From NCBI RefSeq assembly GCF_007990505.1, contig NZ_AP019822.1, positions 1,798,001 to 1,862,000 of the forward strand: a stretch of 64,000 nucleotides of DNA. The letters are read 5' to 3'. Shown piece by piece: positions 25,973 to 34,886 of this stretch; position 1 is the first letter of the stretch, and each line of letters starts with the position of its first letter. The translations under genes and the position numbers were made by a program. The DNA comes from Pseudoleptotrichia goodfellowii (GTDB lineage: Bacteria; Fusobacteriota; Fusobacteriia; Fusobacteriales; Leptotrichiaceae). The notes beneath the pieces were generated by a model that saw nothing but the letters and a program-made list of their open reading frames with translations, searched no databases and was not told the DNA's origin.

Positions 25973-27130
25973 TTATTTAAAAATATTAAGATATTCATTC
26001 ATAATATAAATTCGATTACGGGTATTTCCTGTCATTTCTATTATAAAGCCCTGTTTTAGCATTGATATAACTGCTCTATTAATTGTTGCTTTGCTTATTT
26101 CCAATTTTGTTACTAATTCAGAAGTTTCCTGAATAGGATTTTCATAAAAACTTGAAAGTATTTGTCTTATATTTTGGCTTTTTCCTGATATTTTATCAAT
26201 ATTATTATTCATTTTTTCTACAAAATTAACAGCTTTTTCAAATTTTATTCTTGCAGATTTAGCAGTTTCAATAGTTGCTTTCAAAAAAAATATTATCCAT
26301 TCTTCCATATTGTTATATAACCGGACACGATTTAAAGAATCATAATATTCTGTTCTGTGCTGCTCAAAATAATCGGAAATATAAAAACAAGGTTTGCTCA
26401 ATAATCCTGAACTCAACAAATACAACGGTATTATTATTCTTCCTGTTCTTCCGTTACCATCTAAAAACGGATGAATGCTTTCAAACTGATAATGTATCAT
26501 TGCAATTCTGATTAACTTCGGAACATATATCTCATCATTATGAATAAATTTTTCCATATCCGATATTAAATCCTGAATATGATGCTGAGCAGGCGGAACA
26601 TAAACGGCATTGGAAGGCATACTTCCTCCAATCCAATTTTGACTTATTCTGTATTCTCCCGGAGTTTTTCTTTCTCCTCTTACACCTTTTATTAGCTCTC
26701 TATGAATTTCTTTTATTAATCTTGAACTCAACGGAAAATCTTCTTTTATTATTTTATCTACACTATACTGTAAAGCATCCACATAATTTTGCACTTCCTT
26801 TATATCGTTTCTTTTTTCGGGCGACACATCCTGTATAGGCATCAATTCTTCTTCAATAGAAGTCTGAGTTCCTTCTATTCTGTTCGATTTACTTGCTTCC
26901 ATTCTAATATGCATTTTTATGTAAATATCTATATTAGGGACTAATTCAGAATAACTTTTTAAGTTTCCTATTTCCAAATTTGCCTCTTCCAATAAAATAT
27001 TTAATTTTGGATTACTCCATTCCCATTGAAAATTTATTTTTGAAGGCAAAAAAGATTTGTAATCCTTATGATTTTCATATATTCCCGCTTTATAATTTTC
27101 TGCCTCATTTTCATTGATACGTTTATACAT
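25973..27130 (-). CDS. Fic-family adenylyltransferase with N-terminal inhibitory motif
   Basis: The 385-residue protein has the Fic core HPFLDGNGRTGR (His220), which attaches AMP from ATP to a target protein. The inhibitory motif S-x-x-x-E-G is present in the N-terminal part (Ser82, Glu86, Gly87), which makes it a self-regulated class II Fic protein. A flap region VYVPPAQHH lies between. The C-terminal 70 residues form a winged helix (ETSELVTKLEISKATINRAVISMLKQGFI), suggesting DNA binding. Target unknown. AGGA lies before the ATG. Confidence 0.88.
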   Translation of the reverse strand: MYKRINENEAENYKAGIYENHKDYKSFLPSKINFQWEWSNPKLNILLEEANLEIGNLKSYSELVPNIDIYIKMHIRMEASKSNRIEGTQTSIEEELMPIQDVSPEKRNDIKEVQNYVDALQYSVDKIIKEDFPLSSRLIKEIHRELIKGVRGERKTPGEYRISQNWIGGSMPSNAVYVPPAQHHIQDLISDMEKFIHNDEIYVPKLIRIAMIHYQFESIHPFLDGNGRTGRIIIPLYLLSSGLLSKPCFYISDYFEQHRTEYYDSLNRVRLYNNMEEWIIFFLKATIETAKSARIKFEKAVNFVEKMNNNIDKISGKSQNIRQILSSFYENPIQETSELVTKLEISKATINRAVISMLKQGFIIEMTGNTRNRIYIMNEYLNIFK

Positions 27131-27233
27131 TTCTATCCTTTCAGAAAGTTGTATTTTAAGCTTTATTTTCTAAATTATATTTTTTATATTATAGCACGAT
27201 TTTTTGAGAATTTTTACTTTTAAATTTCTCGAA

Positions 27234-27285
27234 TCAAAAAAAGAGCATTTTTATAAGTATTTTTCTATTATTTGCTCTTTTTTAC
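27234..27285 (-). terminator. Terminator after the polytopic membrane protein gene
   Basis: On the minus strand AAAAAAGAGCA pairs with TGCTCTTTTTT, with a loop of about 25 bases and T-rich 3' arm. It lies between the stop at 27323 and the fic start and could work in both directions. Confidence 0.65.
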
Positions 27286-27322
27286 TTAAAATATCTATTT
27301 CAAATTTTTATTTTGATTCATA

Positions 27323-28789
27323 CTAGGTTTCATCCGATTTATCATTTAACTTTAATAACATCATATCTTTTAATATATCCTCTAATTCCATCATCTTTTC
27401 TCTTGATATATATTTGTTTTGATGTATATTTTCTTTAAAAAAACTTATCCCTAACCAAATTGGATAAATAAATAGAATCAATATAAATATAAATACACTA
27501 AAATAAATTATACCTTTGTATACAACTAATGTTTCTTCAATAAGTTGAAGGATATTGTCTTTTTTTGACCATAATATATCACTCATTGATTTTAAATTCC
27601 AATGTTGTATTTTAAATAATATTACCGCATTAATTAATGTTATAGGAATTATTATCTTCCAATTTATTTTTATATCATATTCTCCTCTTATTTCTTTTAT
27701 ACGAGATAAAATTTCTTCTAAATTTTTAACTTCTACACTTACTTTATTCTTTTTTAATATTAGTTTTAATATATCTATTTTACTTTTTCTGTAATTATTT
27801 TTTTTATCTTGATATTCTTTCAAATTTATAACAAAATTATTTATCATAAAAATTACTGAAATAGCACATATTATAATAATTAATGAGTATGATATATCAG
27901 AATTATTTGGAACTAATATATTTTTTTTCAAATAAATAATAATAGATTTTGATATTTTTCCTGTTGAATAAATAATAATAAATAAATGACTTAATATTAT
28001 TCCAAAATAGCATTTTAGAAATTTCTTTTTCTTTTTGTATTCTAATTTAGAAATTTCTAGTATTATTCCATTTAATATTAATAACGGAAAGATAATTAAA
28101 AATTTATAACTCATTGCCATTTCTGCTATTAAAAATATAATAATAGGTAATACTGATAAAAGTATATATAATAGTCTAAGAAAAAAAATTAAAAACTTTA
28201 AATAACGTTTTTTTAAATTAAAATTTTTATTTTCTATTTTATTGATTAAATTTATTAGAATAATATCTAATGTCACCATTATTATACAAAAGTTAATTTT
28301 ACTATTTATTTTTTCTAAAATGAATAGAGTATGAGAAGCAAGTATAATTAAGATTAATGCAATAAATGAGCAAAATATGGCTTTTATGTCATTCTTGTAG
28401 TTTATTTTTTTCAATTCTTCAATAAAAAGTTCCCAGTTAATTCCAAAAATTGACACTTTACTATACTTGAAAAGTTTATAGGGCAACCAAAGTAAAAATA
28501 GTAAAACTCCTGTTAGTGTAAATATCATTAATAAACCTATTGTCATCTGATAATCTTTTACCTTTTCTTTTAAAATGTAAATTATGTTTATAAAACTAAC
28601 TAAAAAACAGCAAACTAATAAGCTAATTATAAGTGTTTCTATTATTACTGACAATATTTTAACTTTCTTTTTATTATTCTTTCTTGTAATTCGATATAAC
28701 TTTTGTTCTTCTTCGTTATAATCTATTATAATTTTATCTATAATGGTAAATTTTTCATATAATTTATGTCTCCATTTATCTATAAACAT
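27323..28789 (-). CDS. Polytopic membrane protein, unknown function
   Basis: The 488-residue product is extremely Ile, Leu, Lys and Asn rich. It has about ten hydrophobic stretches, at roughly 45-72, 82-104, 137-158, 165-180, 198-220, 225-245, 262-280, 302-322, 380-397 and 428-455, separated by basic loops. A short soluble N-terminus and a C-terminal helix (EKMMELEDILKDMMLLKL) flank them. I see no transporter or enzyme motif and do not recognise the family. Its AT content is higher than that of neighbouring housekeeping genes, so it may be acquired or fast-evolving. Confidence 0.6.
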   Translation of the reverse strand: MFIDKWRHKLYEKFTIIDKIIIDYNEEEQKLYRITRKNNKKKVKILSVIIETLIISLLVCCFLVSFINIIYILKEKVKDYQMTIGLLMIFTLTGVLLFLLWLPYKLFKYSKVSIFGINWELFIEELKKINYKNDIKAIFCSFIALILIILASHTLFILEKINSKINFCIIMVTLDIILINLINKIENKNFNLKKRYLKFLIFFLRLLYILLSVLPIIIFLIAEMAMSYKFLIIFPLLILNGIILEISKLEYKKKKKFLKCYFGIILSHLFIIIYSTGKISKSIIIYLKKNILVPNNSDISYSLIIIICAISVIFMINNFVINLKEYQDKKNNYRKSKIDILKLILKKNKVSVEVKNLEEILSRIKEIRGEYDIKINWKIIIPITLINAVILFKIQHWNLKSMSDILWSKKDNILQLIEETLVVYKGIIYFSVFIFILILFIYPIWLGISFFKENIHQNKYISREKMMELEDILKDMMLLKLNDKSDET

Positions 28790-28843
28790 CTTTCATACCT
28801 CTTTATTAATAATTAAGATTAATGCTATTTTACTCTTCTCCTC

Positions 28844-28971
28844 CCAACATTCAAATTTTTCTCGGAAAAAGAAATAATTTGCTAAGTAAAAGTCGATGTT
28901 TGAGCCTTCAGGCGAGTTTTCGACTTTTACAAGCAAATTATGAACTTTTGACTTAGAAAAATTTGAGTTGG
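28844..28971. repeat. 128-bp long hairpin element
   Basis: Outer arms CCAACATTCAAATTTTTCT and AGAAAAATTTGAGTTGG pair; middle arms ATAATTTGCT / AGCAAATTAT and TAAAAGTCGA / TCGACTTTTA pair perfectly. It is followed by an imperfect CTACTTTATTTACAAAAAAGTAG palindrome (28983-29005), as at 15782-15940. It fills the gap before the GH57 gene end and may act as a terminator. Confidence 0.6.
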
Positions 28972-29048
28972 AAATTTTTTGCCTACTTTATTTACAAAAA
29001 AGTAGGGTTCAGTGATTTTTTATCCGCTTCTTTACAAAAAAGTGAAAT

Positions 29049-30638
29049 CTACAACCTGTCACTTCTATACATTCTATACTCGATTTCAGGGAAAATGTTA
29101 TCTCTGTATTCAATTTCATTTATCCAGCTTTCATCGAGCATTCCATTTTTAAAGTCTTCATATATTTTAAACAATCTGTGAATATGGTCGCTTATTTTTT
29201 TGTGTGCATATCCTACCATAGTTCCTGTAAACATTATAAATTCCCAGCAGGAAGTTTGTGCCATAAGCAGTTCTCTCGCTGCCTGATTTAAAGCCCTGTA
29301 CTCCAGTTCATTTACAGGCTCACGCCCATTGGCAAGTTCTATCATTTTCTTTGCCGCTTTGTGCAAATGTCTGTACACATAATCGTTAGAACCGTCTATC
29401 CATACATCATAGTAACCGTTGGCTCCCCAACTGGACATACTTACATCAACAATCTGATTAGTCGGGTATCTTTCCAAATATTGATAAGGTGTTATTGTTG
29501 AAAAATTTGATTCGGCAGTGGCTCTGAACACCCATTCCAAAAAGATGGGACCTTCATACCACCAGTGTCCGTATAATTCCGCATCATAAGGGGAAATTAC
29601 AATCGGCTTTCTATGTTTCATTTTTGAAGCTAAAAATTCTATTTGTTTTGATCTGTTGTGAACAAAGTTATACGCATGTTCTTTTGCTCTTCCGTAAGCA
29701 AGGTCGGGATCGTAACATGCTTTGAAACTTCCTTTTTTATCTGTAATTGCATGGTACTTTATCCCCATGTTTCTTCTTATTCCGTCACTATGCAAATAAG
29801 GCTTTACATATTCATAATCGAGTTCATACCCCGCATCTTTATGAAACTCTCTGTAAGCTCCGTCTCCGGGATAACCTATTTCCGAACTCCATACCTGTTC
29901 TGACGATTCCAAATCTCTTGCAAATGCAGCAACTCCGTTTTTTGTATAAACAGGCGAATAAATACCGTAAACAGGTCTCGGGTCACTGTGCATTATTCCG
30001 TGTGCATCCACAAGGAAATATCTTATACCGTGTTTTTCGAGAAATTTGTCCTGTCCCGGATAATATGCACATTCTGCAAGCCATATTCCTTTAGGATCTC
30101 TATTAAAGTTTTTCTGATAATCTTTTTTCGCCATGTAAATTTGTGCATTTACAGCTTCAGGATAATCCTTCATTAGCGGTAAAAAACCATGTGTAGCAGT
30201 AACGGGAATTATTTCCAGATTCCCCTGATCCTGAAATTTTCTGAATGCTCCCACCAAATCTCTTCCGCATTTATCTTCATATACGGATTTTGCTCTTTTA
30301 TTGAACCACAAGTTATGATTTGCCACTTTCAGCATATCAGGATATTCTTTCAGTCTTTCTATTTCCAATTCACAAAATTCTATTAATTTATCCATATGTC
30401 TTATATATCTTTCTCTCAAAAGACTGTCATTAAGCATATTTACCAAAGTCCCCGACATTGTTAATGTTAAATTCCACGGAATACGATCTCTTGTAAGATT
30501 TTCAAACATTTCCAAAAGGGGAATGTATGTTTCGGTAATTGCTTCATACAGCCAGTCCTCTTCCAGAAACTCTTTATGTTCAGGGTGTCTTACATAAGGC
30601 AAATGGGCGTGTAATACTAAACTTAAATATCCGTTCAT
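29049..30638 (-). CDS. GH57 1,4-alpha-glucan branching enzyme
   Basis: The 529-residue protein matches GH57 branching enzymes in length and motifs: HAHLPYVRHPE at residues 10-20, ATHGFLPL, the nucleophile Glu189 in GIWLAECAYYPG, and the acid/base Asp352 in SPYDAELYGHWWYEGP, followed by a DUF1957-type helical C-terminus. It transfers glucan segments to make alpha-1,6 branches in a glycogen-like polymer. No other glycogen gene is in the window. It is unrelated in fold to the GH13 enzyme GlgB, so I give no symbol. Confidence 0.9.
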   Translation of the reverse strand: MNGYLSLVLHAHLPYVRHPEHKEFLEEDWLYEAITETYIPLLEMFENLTRDRIPWNLTLTMSGTLVNMLNDSLLRERYIRHMDKLIEFCELEIERLKEYPDMLKVANHNLWFNKRAKSVYEDKCGRDLVGAFRKFQDQGNLEIIPVTATHGFLPLMKDYPEAVNAQIYMAKKDYQKNFNRDPKGIWLAECAYYPGQDKFLEKHGIRYFLVDAHGIMHSDPRPVYGIYSPVYTKNGVAAFARDLESSEQVWSSEIGYPGDGAYREFHKDAGYELDYEYVKPYLHSDGIRRNMGIKYHAITDKKGSFKACYDPDLAYGRAKEHAYNFVHNRSKQIEFLASKMKHRKPIVISPYDAELYGHWWYEGPIFLEWVFRATAESNFSTITPYQYLERYPTNQIVDVSMSSWGANGYYDVWIDGSNDYVYRHLHKAAKKMIELANGREPVNELEYRALNQAARELLMAQTSCWEFIMFTGTMVGYAHKKISDHIHRLFKIYEDFKNGMLDESWINEIEYRDNIFPEIEYRMYRSDRL

Positions 30639-30701
30639 AACTTATTATCCTCCATCTTTATTTTTAAAATTTCTTTCATACTCTAAAAAGTGTATATATT
30701 A

Positions 30702-30729
30702 TTTATACCATATTTTCAGTTTTTTTCAA
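30702..30729 (-). promoter_or_regulatory. Promoter of the GH57 gene
   Basis: On the minus strand TTGAAA (30724-30729) and TATAAA (30702-30707) are spaced by 16 bases, about 65 bases upstream of the start codon; GGAGG follows before the ATG. Confidence 0.5.
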
Positions 30730-30835
30730 TACCTTAATTTTAATAAATTTAAAATTTTTTTACATTTTCCTTTTTCAGTTTTTGTTTTTGATTTAAAATC
30801 AATATTGTCAATTATTTCAATATCAAAAATTTTTT

Positions 30836-31747
30836 TTATTTTCTAAAAATTTTAAGCTTATTTCCTATAAACTTTACTTCAACCTGTTCATTTACTCCTT
30901 CTTCTCCGTCTATACTCACACCTATCTCCTCGTTTACTTTTTCAATAATACATCTTTTCGCTGTAAGAGTTCTCACATAATCGTTATTAATAAGATTGCT
31001 GTTTATTAAATCAAAAAGAATTTGAGGTATATCGAAAGGATTCTCGATATTTTTTACAATTATAATATTCATTAATCCGTCACTCACATCGGCATTATCG
31101 ATTACTCCGTCAAATCCTCCTACGCTTTTTCCGTTTAAAATCATATACAGTATAGCCTTTTCGGATATACTTTCTCCGTTATCAAGGGTTATATTCAAAT
31201 CAAATTTCTTAATATTTGTAAGTTCTCCAAGTCCTGTTATGTGATAAGCCGCTTTTCCTATGACTTTTTTCAGATTTTTATCTGTATTGTAAGAAATTTT
31301 TGTAAAAAGACCTCCTGCATAAGAAGACAGAAATATCGTTTTTTCATTTATCAGTCCGAAGTCTACAGGTTTTGCCGTACCGTGAATAATATTATCCAGC
31401 CATTTTTCTATATTTTCTCCCAAATCGAGAGATTTTGCCAAATCATTGGATGTTCCTGTAGGAAATATTGCCACGTCCGGGAAATCAATATTTTCCTTAT
31501 AAAGCAAACTTAAACTTCTGCTCAATATTCCGTCGCCTCCTGACAAAATAAGAATGTCATATTTTTCTTTTTTCAGAATCTCCGTTAATATATCGTATTT
31601 TTCCCTTATACTGTAAAGTGTGAGTGTAATTCCTTTTTCCAATAACATTGATGCGATTAAATCAAAATTATTCAATATCATATCTGCATTACCCGACTTC
31701 GGATTATACACTAAAAGTGCTTTTTTCAATACATTTTTATCGCTCAT
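30836..31747 (-). CDS. Diacylglycerol kinase family lipid kinase
   Basis: The 303-residue protein has the DAGK catalytic core: VYNPKSGN near residue 13, LSGGDGILSRSLSLL around 69-83 holding the GGDG nucleotide loop, PTGTSNDLAKSL and a C-terminal LMNIIIVKN region. It resembles YegS/DgkB/BmrU proteins, which phosphorylate diacylglycerol or related lipids at the cytoplasmic face and recycle lipid from envelope turnover. Exact lipid unknown. It lies 24 bases after the patatin gene. Confidence 0.85.
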   Translation of the reverse strand: MSDKNVLKKALLVYNPKSGNADMILNNFDLIASMLLEKGITLTLYSIREKYDILTEILKKEKYDILILSGGDGILSRSLSLLYKENIDFPDVAIFPTGTSNDLAKSLDLGENIEKWLDNIIHGTAKPVDFGLINEKTIFLSSYAGGLFTKISYNTDKNLKKVIGKAAYHITGLGELTNIKKFDLNITLDNGESISEKAILYMILNGKSVGGFDGVIDNADVSDGLMNIIIVKNIENPFDIPQILFDLINSNLINNDYVRTLTAKRCIIEKVNEEIGVSIDGEEGVNEQVEVKFIGNKLKIFRK

Positions 31748-31771
31748 TTATATCTCCCCGTTTATTTAAAA

Positions 31772-33988
31772 TCAATTTTCATTAAATGCTTTCGGCTCAT
31801 ATCCGAAATTTAAAAAGTATTTTACTCCTTCTCCGGGTGTCTTAGCTACCCCTATATATCCCGGTCCTAAAGGAGTTCTCACTCCGAAACCTAAACCGTA
31901 ACTTTCTTTTCTTTCTTTTCCGAAACTGAAACTTTTATCTGAGAAAGAAGCAACAGAAGCATTGACTCCTGCAAAAAAGAATCTTGAAATTTGATACTGA
32001 AAATTTAATTTCCCTATAAATATACTGTTTGCTCTCATCTTATCAGTAGGAAGTCCTGCAAATTCAAGAGAATACACGTCTTCCTGAAATCCGCCCGCTT
32101 TAGGCTTGTATGTTTCAGGAACTTTATCTCCCCGACTTGTTACATATACTGCACTCGGTGTCAATGTAAAATTTTTCCCAAAAGGAATATTTACTTCTCC
32201 TTTAACATACAGAGCATTAAAATCCGCATTTTTTGAATTTGAAGTCGTATATTCGGCTTTAAAATAAGTTCCTTTAGTAGGAAACATTATAGAATCTCTG
32301 TTATCCTGAGTAACGGATACTTCAAAATACGGAAATCTTATTTTTTGGTCTGATTTTTCATCAGAATTTCCATTGACATGAGAAGTCTGATATCCTCCAC
32401 TCAAAATCAAAAGAGTACTTCTGCTTAATTCCACACCTATTCCAAGATTCGTTTTAATTCTTCTGTTATTAAAGCTGTATTTATTTCCATTATAATATTG
32501 ATTTTTTATAATATCCTTCTTAAAATCAAATGTTCCTATGAGCAAAATTCTGTTATCTTTTCCCATAGACATTATTCCTACTCCGTTAACACCATGTTCA
32601 TTGGCAATAGTAGCTCTCAACATGTATCTTGTATCTATATTGTTTATTGTCCGATTTCCCTGAACTCCTATATTTGAAGTTGCCAAGTCTTCGTTATTCA
32701 CATTTCCCGATAAAGTCAAATAATTTCCGGCTTTTTCCTGAACATTTATTACTAATGTATCGCTATTTTTTATCTCAAAATAAACTGTGGAAAAATTTCC
32801 GTTTTTATATAAATCGTTAACTATTTTTTCCATATCTTTTCGGTTCATTTTACCTAAATTTTTAGGTATATATCTGTCAAAATAATCACTTTTATATTTT
32901 TTATTTCCTTTGATTTCGATATTTTTTATATAATACTCTTCTTTCCAGCTTTTTCTGAATTCTTTTCTTTTTTCTTCCAGTTCGGCAAATTTAACAGGAT
33001 CACTCAGTTTTCTTATACTTTCTATATTTTCCCTGGCTACTTTTTCCCCTGCGGCAATTATATCTTTCACTTTTTGAAAATCATAAGAACCTATTTTTTC
33101 GAGGTTCGGTGCCATATACAAATCAAGCATTCTTATTTGTCTTTCGACTTCCTGACGTCCTGCAATAGTCATAGAATCAGATATTACATCTACTATATTC
33201 AGTTTTTCGGGATTTCTTTTGGAAAATCCCTCTCCTACATTTACCCCTATTGTATAATCGGCTCCCAAAACTTTTACATCCTGAACAGGAAGATTTCTCA
33301 CTACTCCTCCGTCTATATACAGTCTTTCTCCCGATTCTACAGGATTAAAGACTGACGGCAAAGACAAACTTGATCTTATCGCTGTTGCGATAGAACCTTT
33401 ATCTATCATTACCCCTTCGCCTGTATTCAGATCCGTCGCAACAAGAGCAAATTTTTTCGGAAATTTTTTAAAATTTTCTATTCCTTCAGTACCGTAAAAA
33501 AGTTCATTAAGTTTTTCACTCGCACTTTTTCCTCCCACTGCTCCTGAAGGAATTTTAGGGATAAAGTTTTCTGTGGGAAGTGCTACGGTATTTCTGTCTT
33601 CTATTAAATTTCTGGATAGACCTTTTTCTTTTCTTTCTATTTTATCATCAAAAAGAGAAAGCCAGTCCATTTCTGTTGCAATTTTTTCAATTTCGTCAGG
33701 AGTATAGCCTACACTGTATAATCCTCCTATAATACTTCCCATACTTGTCCCTGTAACGTATTCCACAGGTACTTTTTCTTCTTCCAAAACCTTTAATACT
33801 CCTATATGAGCCAATCCTTTGGCAGTTCCTCCACTGAGAACCAGACCTATATGCTTATCTTCCTTGTTTTCTTCGGTATTTTCAATTTTTACTTTTTGAT
33901 TTTCTTTCGGGACTTCATTTTCATTTTCTGAAAATACTAAATTTCCTAATAAAGTGAATATAAAAATTACATATATTATTTTTTTCAT
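31772..33988 (-). CDS. fplA: Type Vd patatin-like phospholipase autotransporter (FplA-like)
   Basis: The 738-residue precursor has a signal peptide (1-20), a patatin domain with oxyanion loop SGGTAKG, nucleophile Ser82 in GTSMG and Asp226 in DGGV, then a single POTRA-like segment (about 355-430, YYIKNIEIKGNKKYKSDYFDRYIPKNLG) and a 16-strand BamA-type barrel to the C-terminus (ending LNFGYEPKAFNEN). This order is that of PlpD and Fusobacterium FplA: the lipase is carried to the surface by its own barrel. It probably cleaves phospholipids (A1/A2 activity). The downstream lipid kinase is in the same direction. Confidence 0.9.
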   Translation of the reverse strand: MKKIIYVIFIFTLLGNLVFSENENEVPKENQKVKIENTEENKEDKHIGLVLSGGTAKGLAHIGVLKVLEEEKVPVEYVTGTSMGSIIGGLYSVGYTPDEIEKIATEMDWLSLFDDKIERKEKGLSRNLIEDRNTVALPTENFIPKIPSGAVGGKSASEKLNELFYGTEGIENFKKFPKKFALVATDLNTGEGVMIDKGSIATAIRSSLSLPSVFNPVESGERLYIDGGVVRNLPVQDVKVLGADYTIGVNVGEGFSKRNPEKLNIVDVISDSMTIAGRQEVERQIRMLDLYMAPNLEKIGSYDFQKVKDIIAAGEKVARENIESIRKLSDPVKFAELEEKRKEFRKSWKEEYYIKNIEIKGNKKYKSDYFDRYIPKNLGKMNRKDMEKIVNDLYKNGNFSTVYFEIKNSDTLVINVQEKAGNYLTLSGNVNNEDLATSNIGVQGNRTINNIDTRYMLRATIANEHGVNGVGIMSMGKDNRILLIGTFDFKKDIIKNQYYNGNKYSFNNRRIKTNLGIGVELSRSTLLILSGGYQTSHVNGNSDEKSDQKIRFPYFEVSVTQDNRDSIMFPTKGTYFKAEYTTSNSKNADFNALYVKGEVNIPFGKNFTLTPSAVYVTSRGDKVPETYKPKAGGFQEDVYSLEFAGLPTDKMRANSIFIGKLNFQYQISRFFFAGVNASVASFSDKSFSFGKERKESYGLGFGVRTPLGPGYIGVAKTPGEGVKYFLNFGYEPKAFNEN

Positions 33989-34131
33989 ATTTACCGTACC
34001 TCTGTAAAATATTATATATTTTTGTATTTTTCAAAAGAATTAAAATTTTCAAAGTATGACTTTTCCATTTGAAGATAATAAAATACATTTTATTTTGAAT
34101 TTTATAATTTCCACAATTTATCAACAAAATA

Positions 34132-34776
34132 TTATTTCTTAATAACTTTTTCTTCTAAAAATTTCATAGCTTTCTGAACGTCAGCTTCATCGCCTTCTTC
34201 TTTTACATATTCTATATATTTAACTGTGTTGTCTTCATCTACTATCATTAAAGCCCTTGTTAATAAGCCTGCTTCTTTAATTAAAAAACCGTTTTGAATA
34301 CCGAACTGATGATATTTATAATCGGAAACCGGTTTTAAACTGTTTATTCCGTTACTTGAACAGAATCTTTCCTGTGCAAAAGGTGTATCTACTGTTACTG
34401 AATAAAATTTCACCTCAAGAAATTTTTCTGCAGCAGTATTAAGCATTTTTGTCTGTATAGAACAAACTTTTGTATCAAGAGAAGGTGCTGTATATATAAC
34501 TTTAACAGCTTTGTCTTCAAGTATATTTTTTTCTTCAAGTTTAGGACTTATAACCAAAGGAATCTCTTTTAATTTATCTCCTGTTTTTGTTTCTTTTCCC
34601 ACAATAGTAATCGGTTTTCCGCCCATTGTTATTTTCAGTTCATTCTCCGATTTCAGCGTATCAAGATACTGAGTATACTGCTCATTTGTTCCCGACATTT
34701 TCTGCTCATTCTGCTTCGTCTTTCCGCATGAGATGATTACTATTCCCGCCAATATTACTGTTAAAATTCTTTTCAT
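34132..34776 (-). CDS. tpx: Thiol peroxidase (Tpx) made as a lipoprotein
   Basis: The 214-residue protein is a Tpx-type peroxiredoxin: GKPITIVGKETKTGDKL, peroxidatic Cys105 in PSLDTKVCSIQTK and resolving Cys139 in ERFCSSNG, the atypical two-Cys arrangement. Unlike the cytoplasmic family standard (about 165 residues) it has an N-terminal lipoprotein signal with lipobox IISC (Cys17) and a linker to about residue 45. It should remove peroxides outside the inner membrane, where its reductant would not be thioredoxin in the cytosol. AAGAGG precedes the ATG. Confidence 0.88.
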   Translation of the reverse strand: MKRILTVILAGIVIISCGKTKQNEQKMSGTNEQYTQYLDTLKSENELKITMGGKPITIVGKETKTGDKLKEIPLVISPKLEEKNILEDKAVKVIYTAPSLDTKVCSIQTKMLNTAAEKFLEVKFYSVTVDTPFAQERFCSSNGINSLKPVSDYKYHQFGIQNGFLIKEAGLLTRALMIVDEDNTVKYIEYVKEEGDEADVQKAMKFLEEKVIKK

Positions 34777-34825
34777 ACTTATTTTCCTCTTTTCTTATTT
34801 ATTATTTTTCCTTTTATAAAAGAAA

Positions 34826-34862
34826 AGCTCAATAAATTTTATTTAAAAATTGTATTGAGGTT
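34826..34862 (-). terminator. Weak terminator after the DEAD-box helicase gene
   Basis: On the minus strand CCTCAATA pairs with TATTGAGC-side bases around an AT-rich loop and is followed by CTTTTCTTTT. It lies just past the stop at 34887. Confidence 0.45.
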
Positions 34863-34886
34863 TTTCTTCATAATTGTATTTTAAAA

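Noticed and set aside
33921-34127. Open frame of 68 codons on the minus strand overlapping the start of the patatin gene
   Set aside because: It overlaps the signal peptide region of a clear gene in another frame, has no good ribosome-binding site and only low-complexity content.
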